This document shows, one piece after another, positions 52,845 through 60,727 of a DNA stretch of 64,000 nucleotides (its first letter is position 1; each line of letters begins with the position of its first letter). Under the pieces are notes generated by a model, which was not told the DNA's origin, did no database searches, and worked only from the letters and a program-made list of their open reading frames with translations. The position numbers and the translations under genes were made by a program. The DNA is from Amycolatopsis roodepoortensis (GTDB lineage Bacteria > Actinomycetota > Actinomycetes > Mycobacteriales > Pseudonocardiaceae): NCBI RefSeq assembly GCF_014873915.1, contig NZ_JADBEJ010000001.1, positions 1,302,001-1,366,000 of the forward strand. The letters are read 5' to 3'.

Positions 52845-53473
52845 TCCTGGAAAACCAGCTGTCCGTACCGGCCGGACCCGACGAGGTCTTCGCGTTGATC
52901 AACGACGTCGAACGGGTGGCCGGTTGCCTGCCGGGCGCGACCCTCGACGGACGGCAGGACGACGCCTATCTCGGTCGCGTCAAGGTCAAGGTCGGCCCGA
53001 TCACCGCCGCCTACTCGGGCACGGTGCGGTTCACCGACGTCACCGCCGCCGACCGCAGCCTGCGGCTGGTGGCCAGGGGAGCGGACGCCCATGGCAACGG
53101 CGACGCCGAGGCCGACGTGACGCTGACCGTGCGCGAGGCACCCGGCGGCGCCACCATCGAGTTGCGCACCGATCTGTCGATCCGCGGCAAGCTCGCCCAA
53201 TTCGGCAAGGGCGCGATCGGCGCCGTCTCCACCCGGCTGCTCGACCAGTTCGCCCGCAATCTCGCGGACCAGCTTCGAGCGGGGCCGGTCGCGGCCGCTC
53301 CCGCGCCGGTGCCGGAGGCCGTCGACGGGCTCGCCATGGTGCTTCCCGACAACGTCAAACGCTACGGCGTGATCGCGGCGGCCGCGGCCCTCGGGTTGTT
53401 CCAGGGCTGGCTGCTGGGCCGGATCCGTACCCAGGACAAACTGATCAAGGAGTTGCAGCGTGCCCGTCGATGA
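52841..53473 (+). CDS. CoxG-like SRPBCC protein with C-terminal membrane helix
   Basis: A 210-residue protein. The CoxG/SRPBCC domain covers about residues 1-145 (LSVPAGPDEVFALINDVERV, CLPGATLDG). A Pro/Ala-rich linker then leads to a single hydrophobic helix near the C-terminus (VIAAAAALGLFQGWLLG). CoxG proteins anchor or mature molybdenum hydroxylases at the membrane. GTG at 52841 overlaps coxS, and its end overlaps the NicF-NicD fusion by 14 bases. Confidence 0.85.
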   Translation: MILENQLSVPAGPDEVFALINDVERVAGCLPGATLDGRQDDAYLGRVKVKVGPITAAYSGTVRFTDVTAADRSLRLVARGADAHGNGDAEADVTLTVREAPGGATIELRTDLSIRGKLAQFGKGAIGAVSTRLLDQFARNLADQLRAGPVAAAPAPVPEAVDGLAMVLPDNVKRYGVIAAAAALGLFQGWLLGRIRTQDKLIKELQRARR

Positions 53474-54929
53474 AGGCCTCGACAGCGTGTACGACCGAGC
53501 CGGTTTCGGCGCGAGCGTGCCGCGCGGATCGCGCCCGGCCCTGGTCGTGGTCGACCTGACCCGCGGGTTCACCGAGCCCGGTTTCCCGTCCGGAGCCGAC
53601 CTCACCGCCGAGGTGACCGCGACCGCCGCCCTCGTCGCCGAGGCGCGTCGGCAGGACATACCGGTGATCTACACCGCGATCAGCTACACACCCGCCGAAG
53701 CGGACGGCGACGCCGTCGCGTGGCTTCGGAAAGCGCCTGGGATGCGGGCACTGCGCGAAGGAAGCGATGCGGTCGCCCTCGACCCGCGGCTCGAACAGCG
53801 TGAAAGTGACCATCTCATCCTGAAGAAGGGCGCGTCGGCGTTCCACGGGACCTCGCTGGCGGCGCTCCTGACGAGTCTGGGGACGGACACCGTCGTCGTC
53901 TGCGGCGCGACGACTTCGGGTTGTGTCCGCGCGACCGCCGTCGATGCCGTCCAGTCCGGCTTCAACACGCTGGTGGTCCGGGAAGCCTGCGGTGACCGCG
54001 CTGCCGGGCCACACGATGCCGCCTTGTTCGACCTGCAGGCGAAATACGCGGACGTCGTCGGCCTCGACGATGCCTTGGCGTACCTTTCGGAACAGGATCG
54101 GCGAACGCTCGGTCAACCCGCGTTGGCGGATCTCGGCGACGTTCCGGCGACCAGCCGGTGGGTGACGTCGGGTTCGGTCCGGCTGCACGTCCTCGACTAC
54201 GGGCCGTCCGACGGAGTCCCGGTGCTCGTGCTGCCGGGGATCACCAGCCCGGCGGTCACGATGGACTTCGTCGCGCGGGAGCTCACCGACCTCGTGCGCC
54301 CGCTCGTACTCGACGTCCGAGGGCGCGGGCTCTCCGATGACGCGCCGGACTACGACCTGGCGAGCTACGCCGCGGACGTCGAGGCGGTCGTGGACGGACT
54401 CGGGCTACGCGATCCGATCCTGTTCGGACACTCCATGGGCGCGCGGATCGCCGCACGGGCCGCCACCAGCCGGCCGTACCGGGGCACGGTGCTGGCCGAC
54501 CCGCCGCTGAGCGGCCCCGGACGGGCGCCGTACCCCACGACCCTCGACGCCTTCCTCGGGCAACTCGCCCAGGCCCGCCGGGGCACCGACGCCGACGAGG
54601 TCGCCCTGTCCTGGCCGCGATGGCCGCGCCGGGAACAGGAACTGCGTGCTCGCTGGCTTTCTTCGTGTTCCCGTTCCGCGATCGCCGCCACCCACGCCGG
54701 TTTCGAATCGGAGGACTTCTTCGACGACTGGCCGAAGGTGCCCGCTCCGACGTACTTCTTGTACGGCGGTGCGAGTCCGGTCGTCACCGCCGACGGGGCG
54801 GCCGAAGCGGCCGAACGCAATCCGTCGGCGGAACTCGTCGAGATCCCGGGGGCCGGGCACATGATCTTCTGGGACGAGCCCGAGGCCGCCCTCGGCGCTT
54901 TGCGGGAAGCGTTGCGAAAGCTGTTGTGA
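53460..54929 (+). CDS. nicF-nicD: Fusion of maleamate amidohydrolase (NicF) and N-formylmaleamate deformylase (NicD)
   Basis: A 489-residue two-domain enzyme. Residues 1-215 are an isochorismatase-fold amidase with the triad Asp32 (VVVDLTRGF), Lys (LILKKGASAF, 122 or 123) and Cys155 (GATTSGCVRATA): NicF, maleamate to maleate plus ammonia. Residues about 235-489 are an alpha/beta-hydrolase with GHSMGARIA (Ser325) and a C-terminal PGAGHMIFW His: NicD, N-formylmaleamate to maleamate plus formate. In Pseudomonas these are separate proteins. The frame is uninterrupted and the linker (QPALADLGDVPATSRW) is ordinary. Last gene of the operon. Confidence 0.85.
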   Translation: MPVDEGLDSVYDRAGFGASVPRGSRPALVVVDLTRGFTEPGFPSGADLTAEVTATAALVAEARRQDIPVIYTAISYTPAEADGDAVAWLRKAPGMRALREGSDAVALDPRLEQRESDHLILKKGASAFHGTSLAALLTSLGTDTVVVCGATTSGCVRATAVDAVQSGFNTLVVREACGDRAAGPHDAALFDLQAKYADVVGLDDALAYLSEQDRRTLGQPALADLGDVPATSRWVTSGSVRLHVLDYGPSDGVPVLVLPGITSPAVTMDFVARELTDLVRPLVLDVRGRGLSDDAPDYDLASYAADVEAVVDGLGLRDPILFGHSMGARIAARAATSRPYRGTVLADPPLSGPGRAPYPTTLDAFLGQLAQARRGTDADEVALSWPRWPRREQELRARWLSSCSRSAIAATHAGFESEDFFDDWPKVPAPTYFLYGGASPVVTADGAAEAAERNPSAELVEIPGAGHMIFWDEPEAALGALREALRKLL

Positions 54930-54933
54930 GTGG

Positions 54934-54956
54934 GTTGCGAAAGCCATTTTCGCAAC
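54934..54956. repeat. Short stem of the GCGAAA/TTTCGC family after the nic operon
   Basis: GTTGCGAAA (54934-54942) pairs with TTTCGCAAC (54948-54956) around GCCAT, five bases past the nic operon's last stop codon. It could serve as the operon terminator. Same core as 22706, 42081 and 55136. Confidence 0.55.
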
Positions 54957-54972
54957 GGATGTGCGCGGTCGC

Positions 54973-55026
54973 GTTGGTCGTGAGTGGCGATTCGGGTTCT
55001 AAGCCGAATCGCCACTCACGACCAAC
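54973..55026. repeat. Perfect 23-bp-arm palindrome (GTCGTGAGTGGC family)
   Basis: Arms 54973-54995 and 55004-55026 are exact reverse complements around an 8-base loop GTTCTAAG. The arm holds GTCGTGAGTGGCGATTCGG. A lone half-copy (GGTCGTGAGTGGC, 55108-55120) follows without a partner. Intergenic, between nicF-nicD and the convergent TauE-like gene. Confidence 0.7.
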
Positions 55027-55056
55027 GGGACCGGCAGTTTCTCCGGCCCGACGGCA

Positions 55057-55098
55057 TCCGTGAAGGCCTCCTTGCCAGTGAAGGGGCCCTTCACGGAT
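55057..55098. repeat. GTGAAGG palindrome variant
   Basis: ATCCGTGAAGG (55057-55067) pairs with CCTTCACGGAT (55088-55098) around a 20-base loop that itself contains another GTGAAGG. A divergent member of the family at 14239 and 34499. Confidence 0.55.
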
Positions 55099-55135
55099 GT
55101 CAGCGATGGTCGTGAGTGGCTCCCCGGCCGAGACG

Positions 55136-55190
55136 TGTCGCGAAAGCCACTTTCGCGACGTCTGACGTCCCGAAAGTGGCTTTCGCGACA
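55136..55190. terminator. Perfect 20-bp-arm palindrome (copy of 22706-22760)
   Basis: Arms 55136-55155 and 55171-55190 are identical to those at 22706-22760; the 15-base loop differs at a few positions but again carries GACGTC. It lies 29 bases past the minus-strand TauE-like gene's stop, suiting a terminator for that gene. Confidence 0.7.
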
Positions 55191-55218
55191 TGGTCGCCGC
55201 GCGGTCGCGAGCCGCGTC

Positions 55219-55914
55219 TCACGCCGCATGCGCCAGCGTCAGCGCACCACCCGCCGCCGAGAGCACCAGAACAGACCACCGGACGGACCGTTCACCGACC
55301 CGGCGGCTCAGCACCCGGCCCAGCAGATCACCGGCGAGAGCCGCGCCCGCCACCGCGACGAGGACACTCACAGGCACCTCCACCCAGCCGAGGCTGGGCA
55401 GTGCCACCAGGCCGAGCAGGAAGAAGTAGATCGACAGCGTCCCGCGCGTCTCGTCCGCACCCCAGCCCGCACTCGCCCCGTACACCGCCACGGCGGGACC
55501 GGACAGCCCGGCGACGGAGTTCATCGCCGCGCTCAGCACGCCCGCGCCGACGGCGCCCGTCCTGCCCGCCAGCCGTCTACTGGTGATGCCGCTCGCCAGC
55601 ACGCCGACGGCGAGGACGCAGCAGCCTCCCGCGGCGAGCAGCAGCGGCCGCGCGGGAACGCCGCGCACCACGAACGCGACGACCGGGGTGAAGACCACCG
55701 CGGGCACCGTCAGCCACGCGACCTGCTTCCACCTGATCGCCCGCCAATGGGTGATCGCGACCGCCAGGTAGACCGGGAAGCCGAGCAGCAGGGTGAGCCG
55801 GACGGCGTCGAGCGGGCCTAGCGCAAGCGCGAGAAACGGTACGCACAGCAGGGAAAGCCCCATCCCGGAAAGGCGCTGGGCGACGACCCCGGCCGCCGCC
55901 GCGAGCGAGGTCAT
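55219..55914 (-). CDS. TauE/SafE-family membrane transporter (TSUP)
   Basis: A 231-residue (258 if started at 55995) polytopic protein of the TSUP family, with about eight hydrophobic helices and the duplicated fold: SLAAAAGVVAQRLSGMGLSL near the start and AAMNSVAGLSGPAVAVYGAS in the second half, the family's two re-entrant signatures. TSUP proteins export sulfite, sulfoacetate or related anions. I prefer ATG at 55914, where the first helix begins and a GGTGGGAA site is nearby; ATG at 55995 has no ribosome site. It is divergent from alanine dehydrogenase. Confidence 0.8.
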   Translation of the reverse strand: MTSLAAAAGVVAQRLSGMGLSLLCVPFLALALGPLDAVRLTLLLGFPVYLAVAITHWRAIRWKQVAWLTVPAVVFTPVVAFVVRGVPARPLLLAAGGCCVLAVGVLASGITSRRLAGRTGAVGAGVLSAAMNSVAGLSGPAVAVYGASAGWGADETRGTLSIYFFLLGLVALPSLGWVEVPVSVLVAVAGAALAGDLLGRVLSRRVGERSVRWSVLVLSAAGGALTLAHAA

Positions 55915-56125
55915 GGCCAGGGTTCCCACCGGTCCATTGTGGAGCCGGTGCTCGAACACCGGTAGCCGGAATCCGGCGAGGACGTCATAGCTCATCGCTA
56001 TGACAGGACGATCTCTGGCCTCCCGCGAACTGGACCCCTCGATCGCGCGGGTTCTGGCACTTCTGGCCGTTCCAGCCGTGCCGCACGCTCAGCGTCATTG
56101 CCTTTGGAACAGACGGGAGCGTGAG

Positions 56126-57241
56126 ATGAAGATCGGTGTCCCTCGTGAAGTCAAGAACCACGAGTACCGGGTCGCGGTGACGCCCGCGGGCGTGCACGAA
56201 TTCACTTCGGCCGGGCATGAGGTGTTCGTCGAGCGCGGAGCAGGCGAAGGGTCCTCCGTGCGCGACGAGGACTACGCCGCGGCCGGGGCGAAGGTGCTCG
56301 ACAGCGCCGACGACGTCTGGGCGACCGGAGACCTCGTGCTCAAGGTCAAGGAGCCGATCGCGGAGGAGTACCACCGGCTGCGGCGCGACCAGCTGCTGTT
56401 CACGTACCTGCACCTCGCCGCGAGCGAGCCGTGCACGCGGGCGCTGCTGGACGCGGGCACGACGTCGGTGGCCTACGAGACCGTGCAGCTGCCGAACGGT
56501 TCGCTGCCCCTGCTGTTCCCGATGAGCGAGGTCGCCGGACGGCTGGCCCCGCAGGTCGGCGCGCAGACGCTGATGCGCGCCAACGGCGGGCGGGGTGTGC
56601 TCATCGGCGGCGTCTCCGGCGTGGCCCCGGCGCGGGTGGTCGTCCTCGGCGCCGGTGTCGCGGGCATGAACGCGGTCGCCGGCGCGGCCGGGACCTGGGC
56701 CGACGTCGTCCTGTTCGACAAGAACGTCGACAAGCTCCGCGCCGCCGACCGGATGTACCAGGGCCGGATCCGCACGGCCGCGGCCAACGCGTACTCGATC
56801 GAGGAGGCCGTACTCGAAGCGGACCTCGTGATCGGAGCCGTGCTCGTGCCCGGAGCCAAGGCGCCGAGCCTGGTCTCGAACGAACTGGTGTCCCGGATGA
56901 AGCCGGGCAGTGTGCTCGTCGACATCTCCGTCGACCAGGGTGGCTGCTTCGAGGACACCCGGCCGACCACGCACGCGGAACCGACGTTCGCCGTGCACAA
57001 CTCGGTGTTCTACTGCGTCGCCAACATGCCCGGCGCCGTTCCGCACACCTCGACGTACGCGCTGACGAACGTCACGCTGCCGTACGCGCTGGAGCTGGCG
57101 AACAACGGTCTCTCCGGCGCCCTCGCGCGATGCCCGGAGCTGCGCGGCGGGGTCAGCACGGTGGACGGGCGGCTGACGTCCGCGCCGGTCGGTGAGGCGC
57201 TCGGGATCGACTCGGTCGCGCTGGACGACGTACTCGGTTAG
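56126..57241 (+). CDS. ald: Alanine dehydrogenase
   Basis: A 371-residue enzyme, the exact usual length. It starts MKIGVPREVKNHEYRVAVTP; Lys75 (VLKVKEP) and His96 (YLHLAA) are the pyruvate-site residues, and VVLGAGVAGMNAVAGAAG is the NAD-binding loop. It interconverts L-alanine and pyruvate plus ammonia. ATG at 56126 follows GGGAGCGTGAG. An inverted repeat (57252-57281) separates it from the MocR-type regulator downstream. Confidence 0.95.
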   Translation: MKIGVPREVKNHEYRVAVTPAGVHEFTSAGHEVFVERGAGEGSSVRDEDYAAAGAKVLDSADDVWATGDLVLKVKEPIAEEYHRLRRDQLLFTYLHLAASEPCTRALLDAGTTSVAYETVQLPNGSLPLLFPMSEVAGRLAPQVGAQTLMRANGGRGVLIGGVSGVAPARVVVLGAGVAGMNAVAGAAGTWADVVLFDKNVDKLRAADRMYQGRIRTAAANAYSIEEAVLEADLVIGAVLVPGAKAPSLVSNELVSRMKPGSVLVDISVDQGGCFEDTRPTTHAEPTFAVHNSVFYCVANMPGAVPHTSTYALTNVTLPYALELANNGLSGALARCPELRGGVSTVDGRLTSAPVGEALGIDSVALDDVLG

Positions 57242-57251
57242 GTGGTGCGGG

Positions 57252-57281
57252 CCGGGATCTGGAGCTAGGTTCAGATCCCGG
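57252..57281. terminator. Inverted repeat between ald and the MocR-type gene
   Basis: CCGGGATCTG (57252-57261) and CAGATCCCGG (57272-57281) are perfect arms around a 10-base loop. It starts 11 bases past the ald stop and ends 20 bases before the regulator's GTG. It could be the ald terminator or an autoregulatory operator. Confidence 0.55.
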
Positions 57282-57300
57282 TCCCGTCGCCGAGAGGGAG

Positions 57301-58767
57301 GTGCCGTTGCCGCGAACGTTGATCGAAATCGACCGGACGTCCGCCGAGCCGCTCTACCGGCAGGTGCGGCGCGCCATCGAGCACGGCATCGCGATCGGCA
57401 CCTTCGACCCGGCGCACCGGCTGCCGAGCTCGCGTGAGCTGGCCGCCGAACTGAGCGTTTCCCGCAACACCATCAACCTCGCCTACCAGGAGCTGGTCGC
57501 CGAAGGGTTCGTGGAGAGCCGGGAGCGCAGCGGGTTGTTCATCAACGCGGAGATGCGGCCGCATTGTGCCGTGCAGGAGCGTGGCACCACCCCGGCCATC
57601 GACTGGAGCGCGCGGGTGCGCCGGTACCCCGACGCCGGGGTGCCGCATATCGAGAAGCGCCCGGACTGGCACACCTATCCGTATCCGTTCCTCGCCGGCC
57701 AGGTCGACGTCACCGCGTTCCCGGCGCGGTCGTGGACCCGCTGCCTGCGCGACGCGCTGTACCGGCCGCACGTGTTCCCGAGCCTGCAGGACAGTGTCGG
57801 CTCGGACGACCCGATGCTGGTCGACCTGATCTGCCGTCAGCTGCTCACCGCGCGGGGGATCGAGGCCGATCCGTCCGAGGTGCTGATCACCGTCGGTTCG
57901 CAGCAGGGGCTCGACCTGCTCGGCCGCGCGCTGCTCGGCCCGGAGAGCGTCGTGGCGATGGAGAACCCGGGGTACCTCGACGCCCGGCACATCTTCCTGC
58001 GCACCGGCGCCGGACTGCGCGGCGTCGACGTCGACCAGAGCGGCCTGCGCCCGCCGGAGACACTCGACGGCGTCGATCTGCTTTACCTCACCCCGAGCCA
58101 CCACCATCCGACGAACGCGACGTTGAGCATCGGCCGCCGCCGTCGCCTGCTCAGCCTCGCCGCGAGTGCGGGCACGGTCCTGGTCGAGGACGACTACGAC
58201 AGCGAATTCCGGTATCACGGCAGTCCCACGCCCGCGCTCAAGGCGCTCGACGGCACCGGCGACGCGATCTACCTCGGCACCTTCTCCAAGTTCCTCTCGC
58301 CCGGCCTGCGGCTGGGGTACCTGGTCGGGCCGCGCGAGCTGGTGCGGGAACTGCGGGAGATCCGCCGGTACGTGCTGCGGCATCCGCCAGGTCACCTCCA
58401 GCGCGCGCTGGCGCTGCTCATCGACAGCGGCGAGTACCACCGGTCCCTGCGTCGTTACCGCACGAAACTGATGCGGAAATGGGAGGCGACCTGCGCCGCG
58501 GTCACCGAACACCTGCCGTGGACGCAGACGGCGTACCCGCCGGGCGGGGTCAGCCTCTGGATGACCGGGCCGTCCGAACTGGACTGCCGGGCGCTGATCG
58601 AACGCGCCGAACGCGACGGCGTCCTGATCGAGCCCGGCGACATCTTCTTCGTCGGGGAAGACCCGCCACGCAATCACTTCCGGATCGGCTTCGCGGCCGT
58701 TCCGTTGCGCGACATCGACCCCGGTATCCGGCTTCTCGGCCAGGCCTGCCGCGACCTGCTCGCCTAA
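57301..58767 (+). CDS. MocR/PdxR-type regulator (GntR HTH fused to aminotransferase)
   Basis: A 488-residue fusion. A GntR winged helix (RQVRRAIEHGIAIGTFDPAH, LPSSRELAAELSVSRNTINL) is joined to a class I aminotransferase-like domain with PLP motifs VLITVGSQQGLDLLGRAL, VEDDYDSEFRYHG and LGTFSKFLSPGLRLGYL (PLP-binding Lys). Such proteins sense PLP or amino acids and act as activators. The GTG at 57301 overlaps its own GAGGGAGG site; a TTG two codons later (57307) has better spacing and may be the true start. Target could be ald or the downstream amidohydrolase operon. Confidence 0.9.
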   Translation: MPLPRTLIEIDRTSAEPLYRQVRRAIEHGIAIGTFDPAHRLPSSRELAAELSVSRNTINLAYQELVAEGFVESRERSGLFINAEMRPHCAVQERGTTPAIDWSARVRRYPDAGVPHIEKRPDWHTYPYPFLAGQVDVTAFPARSWTRCLRDALYRPHVFPSLQDSVGSDDPMLVDLICRQLLTARGIEADPSEVLITVGSQQGLDLLGRALLGPESVVAMENPGYLDARHIFLRTGAGLRGVDVDQSGLRPPETLDGVDLLYLTPSHHHPTNATLSIGRRRRLLSLAASAGTVLVEDDYDSEFRYHGSPTPALKALDGTGDAIYLGTFSKFLSPGLRLGYLVGPRELVRELREIRRYVLRHPPGHLQRALALLIDSGEYHRSLRRYRTKLMRKWEATCAAVTEHLPWTQTAYPPGGVSLWMTGPSELDCRALIERAERDGVLIEPGDIFFVGEDPPRNHFRIGFAAVPLRDIDPGIRLLGQACRDLLA

Positions 58768-58859
58768 CTGGTACCACCGCAGCGGAGCGTTCTGGACCTG
58801 TTCAGGCGGCCAGACGTGCCGCACTGTCTGGGAATCCCTCGTGAGCCCGGGAGGCCTGT

Positions 58860-60518
58860 GTGGAGTTCCTTCGAGAAGATCCCCAGCGTGCAGCCGATTT
58901 CGTCGCGCTCGGCGGCACCGTCCTCACCCTCGACGCGGCGGGGAGACGGGTCCGCGCGCTGGCCGCGAGCGGCGGGCGGATCACCGCGCTCGGTTCCGAA
59001 CGGGAGATCTCGCGGCTGATCGGCCCGGAGACCACCGTGCTCGACCTGGCGGAGCGCACGGTGATCCCCGGTTTCGTCGAGTCCCACAACCACCCGGCGT
59101 TCTTCGGGATGACGCTGGCCGCGCCGGTCGACGCCGGCAGCCCGCCCAACGACACCATCGCCGACATCGCCGGCCGGGTCGCGCAGGCGGCCAAGGATCT
59201 CGGGCCGGGGGAGTGGATCCGCGGTTTCCGTTACGACGACACACTGCTCGCGGACGGCCGTCATCCGACGCGCGCGGACCTCGATCCCGTCTCCGGTCGC
59301 AATCCCGTGGTCCTGACCCATGTTTCCGGGCATTTCTGCACCGCGAACTCGCTCGCCCTGCGCGAAGTCGGGATCACCGCCGAGACCCCGGACCCGCCCG
59401 GCGGCCTCATCGTGCGCGATGCCCGGGGCGAGCCGACCGGGGTACTCGTCGAGACGGCGGCCTTCCTCGTCACGTCCCGGCTTCCCGGGCAGAGCGCGGG
59501 CGAACTGGCCGAAGCCCTGCTGCTGGCGGATGAGGAATACCTCGCCAACGGCGTGACTTCCGTGCACGACACCGGGATCGGTCTCATCGGCGGCGCGGCG
59601 GAGCTGGAGGCGTACTCGCTGCTGAGGCGAGCCGGGAAGCTCCGCGTCCGGGTGCGTGGCTACCTGTTCGACGGCCTGCTTCCCGGCCTCGACGAGGGCG
59701 AACCGGAAGCCCCGCAAGACGGCGCGGACGACAAGTTCGCGATGACCGGCGTCAAGATCGTCACGGACGGGTCGATCCAGGGCAAGACCGGTTGCCTCGC
59801 GGAGGGCTACACCTGCGACCCGGACGAGCACGGCATGATGCTGCTCGAACCCGCCGACCTCGGCCGCCGGATCGCCGCGCTCGACGCGGCGGGCTGGCAG
59901 GTCGCCGTGCACGGCAACGGGGACGCGGCGATCGACGCGATCATCGACGGCTATTCGCGGCTGGGCTCGCCGCGCGGCACCGGCAGGCGGCACCGGATCG
60001 AGCACTGCCAGACGGTGCGCGAAGACCAGCTGGACCGGATGGCGGCCCACGACGTCCTCGCGTCGTTCTTCGTCAAACACGTCTACTACTGGGGAGATCG
60101 GCATCGTGACGTCTTCCTCGGCCCCGAGCGGGCCCGCCGGATCAGCCCGCTGGTCTCGGCCCGCTCGCGCGGAATCCACTTCGGACTGCATTCGGACACC
60201 CCGGTGACCCCGGTGCCGCCGCTGGAGGGGATCTGGTGCGCGGTACGCCGGATCACCAGGCAGGGCAAGGTGCTCGGCCCGGAACAGGCCGTGGACGTCG
60301 ACGCCGCGCTGCGCGGCTACACGATCGACGCCGCGTACCTGGCTGGTGAGGAGGACGTCAAGGGCAGCCTGGAGGTCGGGAAGCTCGCCGATCTCGCGGT
60401 GCTCTCCGGTGACCCCACCACGATCGACCCGGACCGGATCCGCGAGCTGACCGTGGACGCAACCGTCAGTGGCGGCGAGGTCGTCTGGCGGCGCGAGACG
60501 ACGGGAGCGACACGATGA
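58860..60518 (+). CDS. Amidohydrolase, YtcJ-like metal-dependent hydrolase
   Basis: A 552-residue amidohydrolase-superfamily enzyme. The metal motif is GFVESHNHPAFF, with HVSGHFCTANSLAL, GVKIVTDGSIQGKTG, WQVAVHGNGDAAIDAI and GLHSDTPVTP (Asp) following in order, as in YtcJ/NfdA-type N-substituted amide hydrolases. It is cytosolic. It is coupled to a DUF3311 gene and a sodium:solute symporter, so the symporter probably imports its substrate. The substrate is unknown. Confidence 0.88.
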   Translation: MEFLREDPQRAADFVALGGTVLTLDAAGRRVRALAASGGRITALGSEREISRLIGPETTVLDLAERTVIPGFVESHNHPAFFGMTLAAPVDAGSPPNDTIADIAGRVAQAAKDLGPGEWIRGFRYDDTLLADGRHPTRADLDPVSGRNPVVLTHVSGHFCTANSLALREVGITAETPDPPGGLIVRDARGEPTGVLVETAAFLVTSRLPGQSAGELAEALLLADEEYLANGVTSVHDTGIGLIGGAAELEAYSLLRRAGKLRVRVRGYLFDGLLPGLDEGEPEAPQDGADDKFAMTGVKIVTDGSIQGKTGCLAEGYTCDPDEHGMMLLEPADLGRRIAALDAAGWQVAVHGNGDAAIDAIIDGYSRLGSPRGTGRRHRIEHCQTVREDQLDRMAAHDVLASFFVKHVYYWGDRHRDVFLGPERARRISPLVSARSRGIHFGLHSDTPVTPVPPLEGIWCAVRRITRQGKVLGPEQAVDVDAALRGYTIDAAYLAGEEDVKGSLEVGKLADLAVLSGDPTTIDPDRIRELTVDATVSGGEVVWRRETTGATR

Positions 60519-60727
60519 TCCGTAGCTGGCCGAGTGTCCTCATCGGACTGTTCGTCCCCGCTTTCGCCCTCCTGGCGGGGATTCTGCTGCTCTCCGGATC
60601 GACAGCATCGGTGCTGGGCATCCCGGTGCTGTTCTTCTGGGTCTTCTGCTGCTGCCCGCTGACCACCCTGTGCCTGTGGATCAGCTGGCGTTTCTTCGAC
60701 CGCGCCCACTACCCGGAGGACGACTGA
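60515..60727 (+). CDS. DUF3311-like small membrane protein
   Basis: A 70-residue protein with two hydrophobic helices (SVLIGLFVPAFALLAGILLL, GIPVLFFWVFCCCPLTTLCL) ending SWRFFDRAHYPEDD. Small DUF3311 proteins typically precede SSS-family symporters and may be accessory subunits. ATG at 60515 overlaps the amidohydrolase stop, and its TGA shares a base with the symporter ATG (TGATG). Note the Cys-Cys-Cys run in the second helix. Confidence 0.8.
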   Translation: MIRSWPSVLIGLFVPAFALLAGILLLSGSTASVLGIPVLFFWVFCCCPLTTLCLWISWRFFDRAHYPEDD

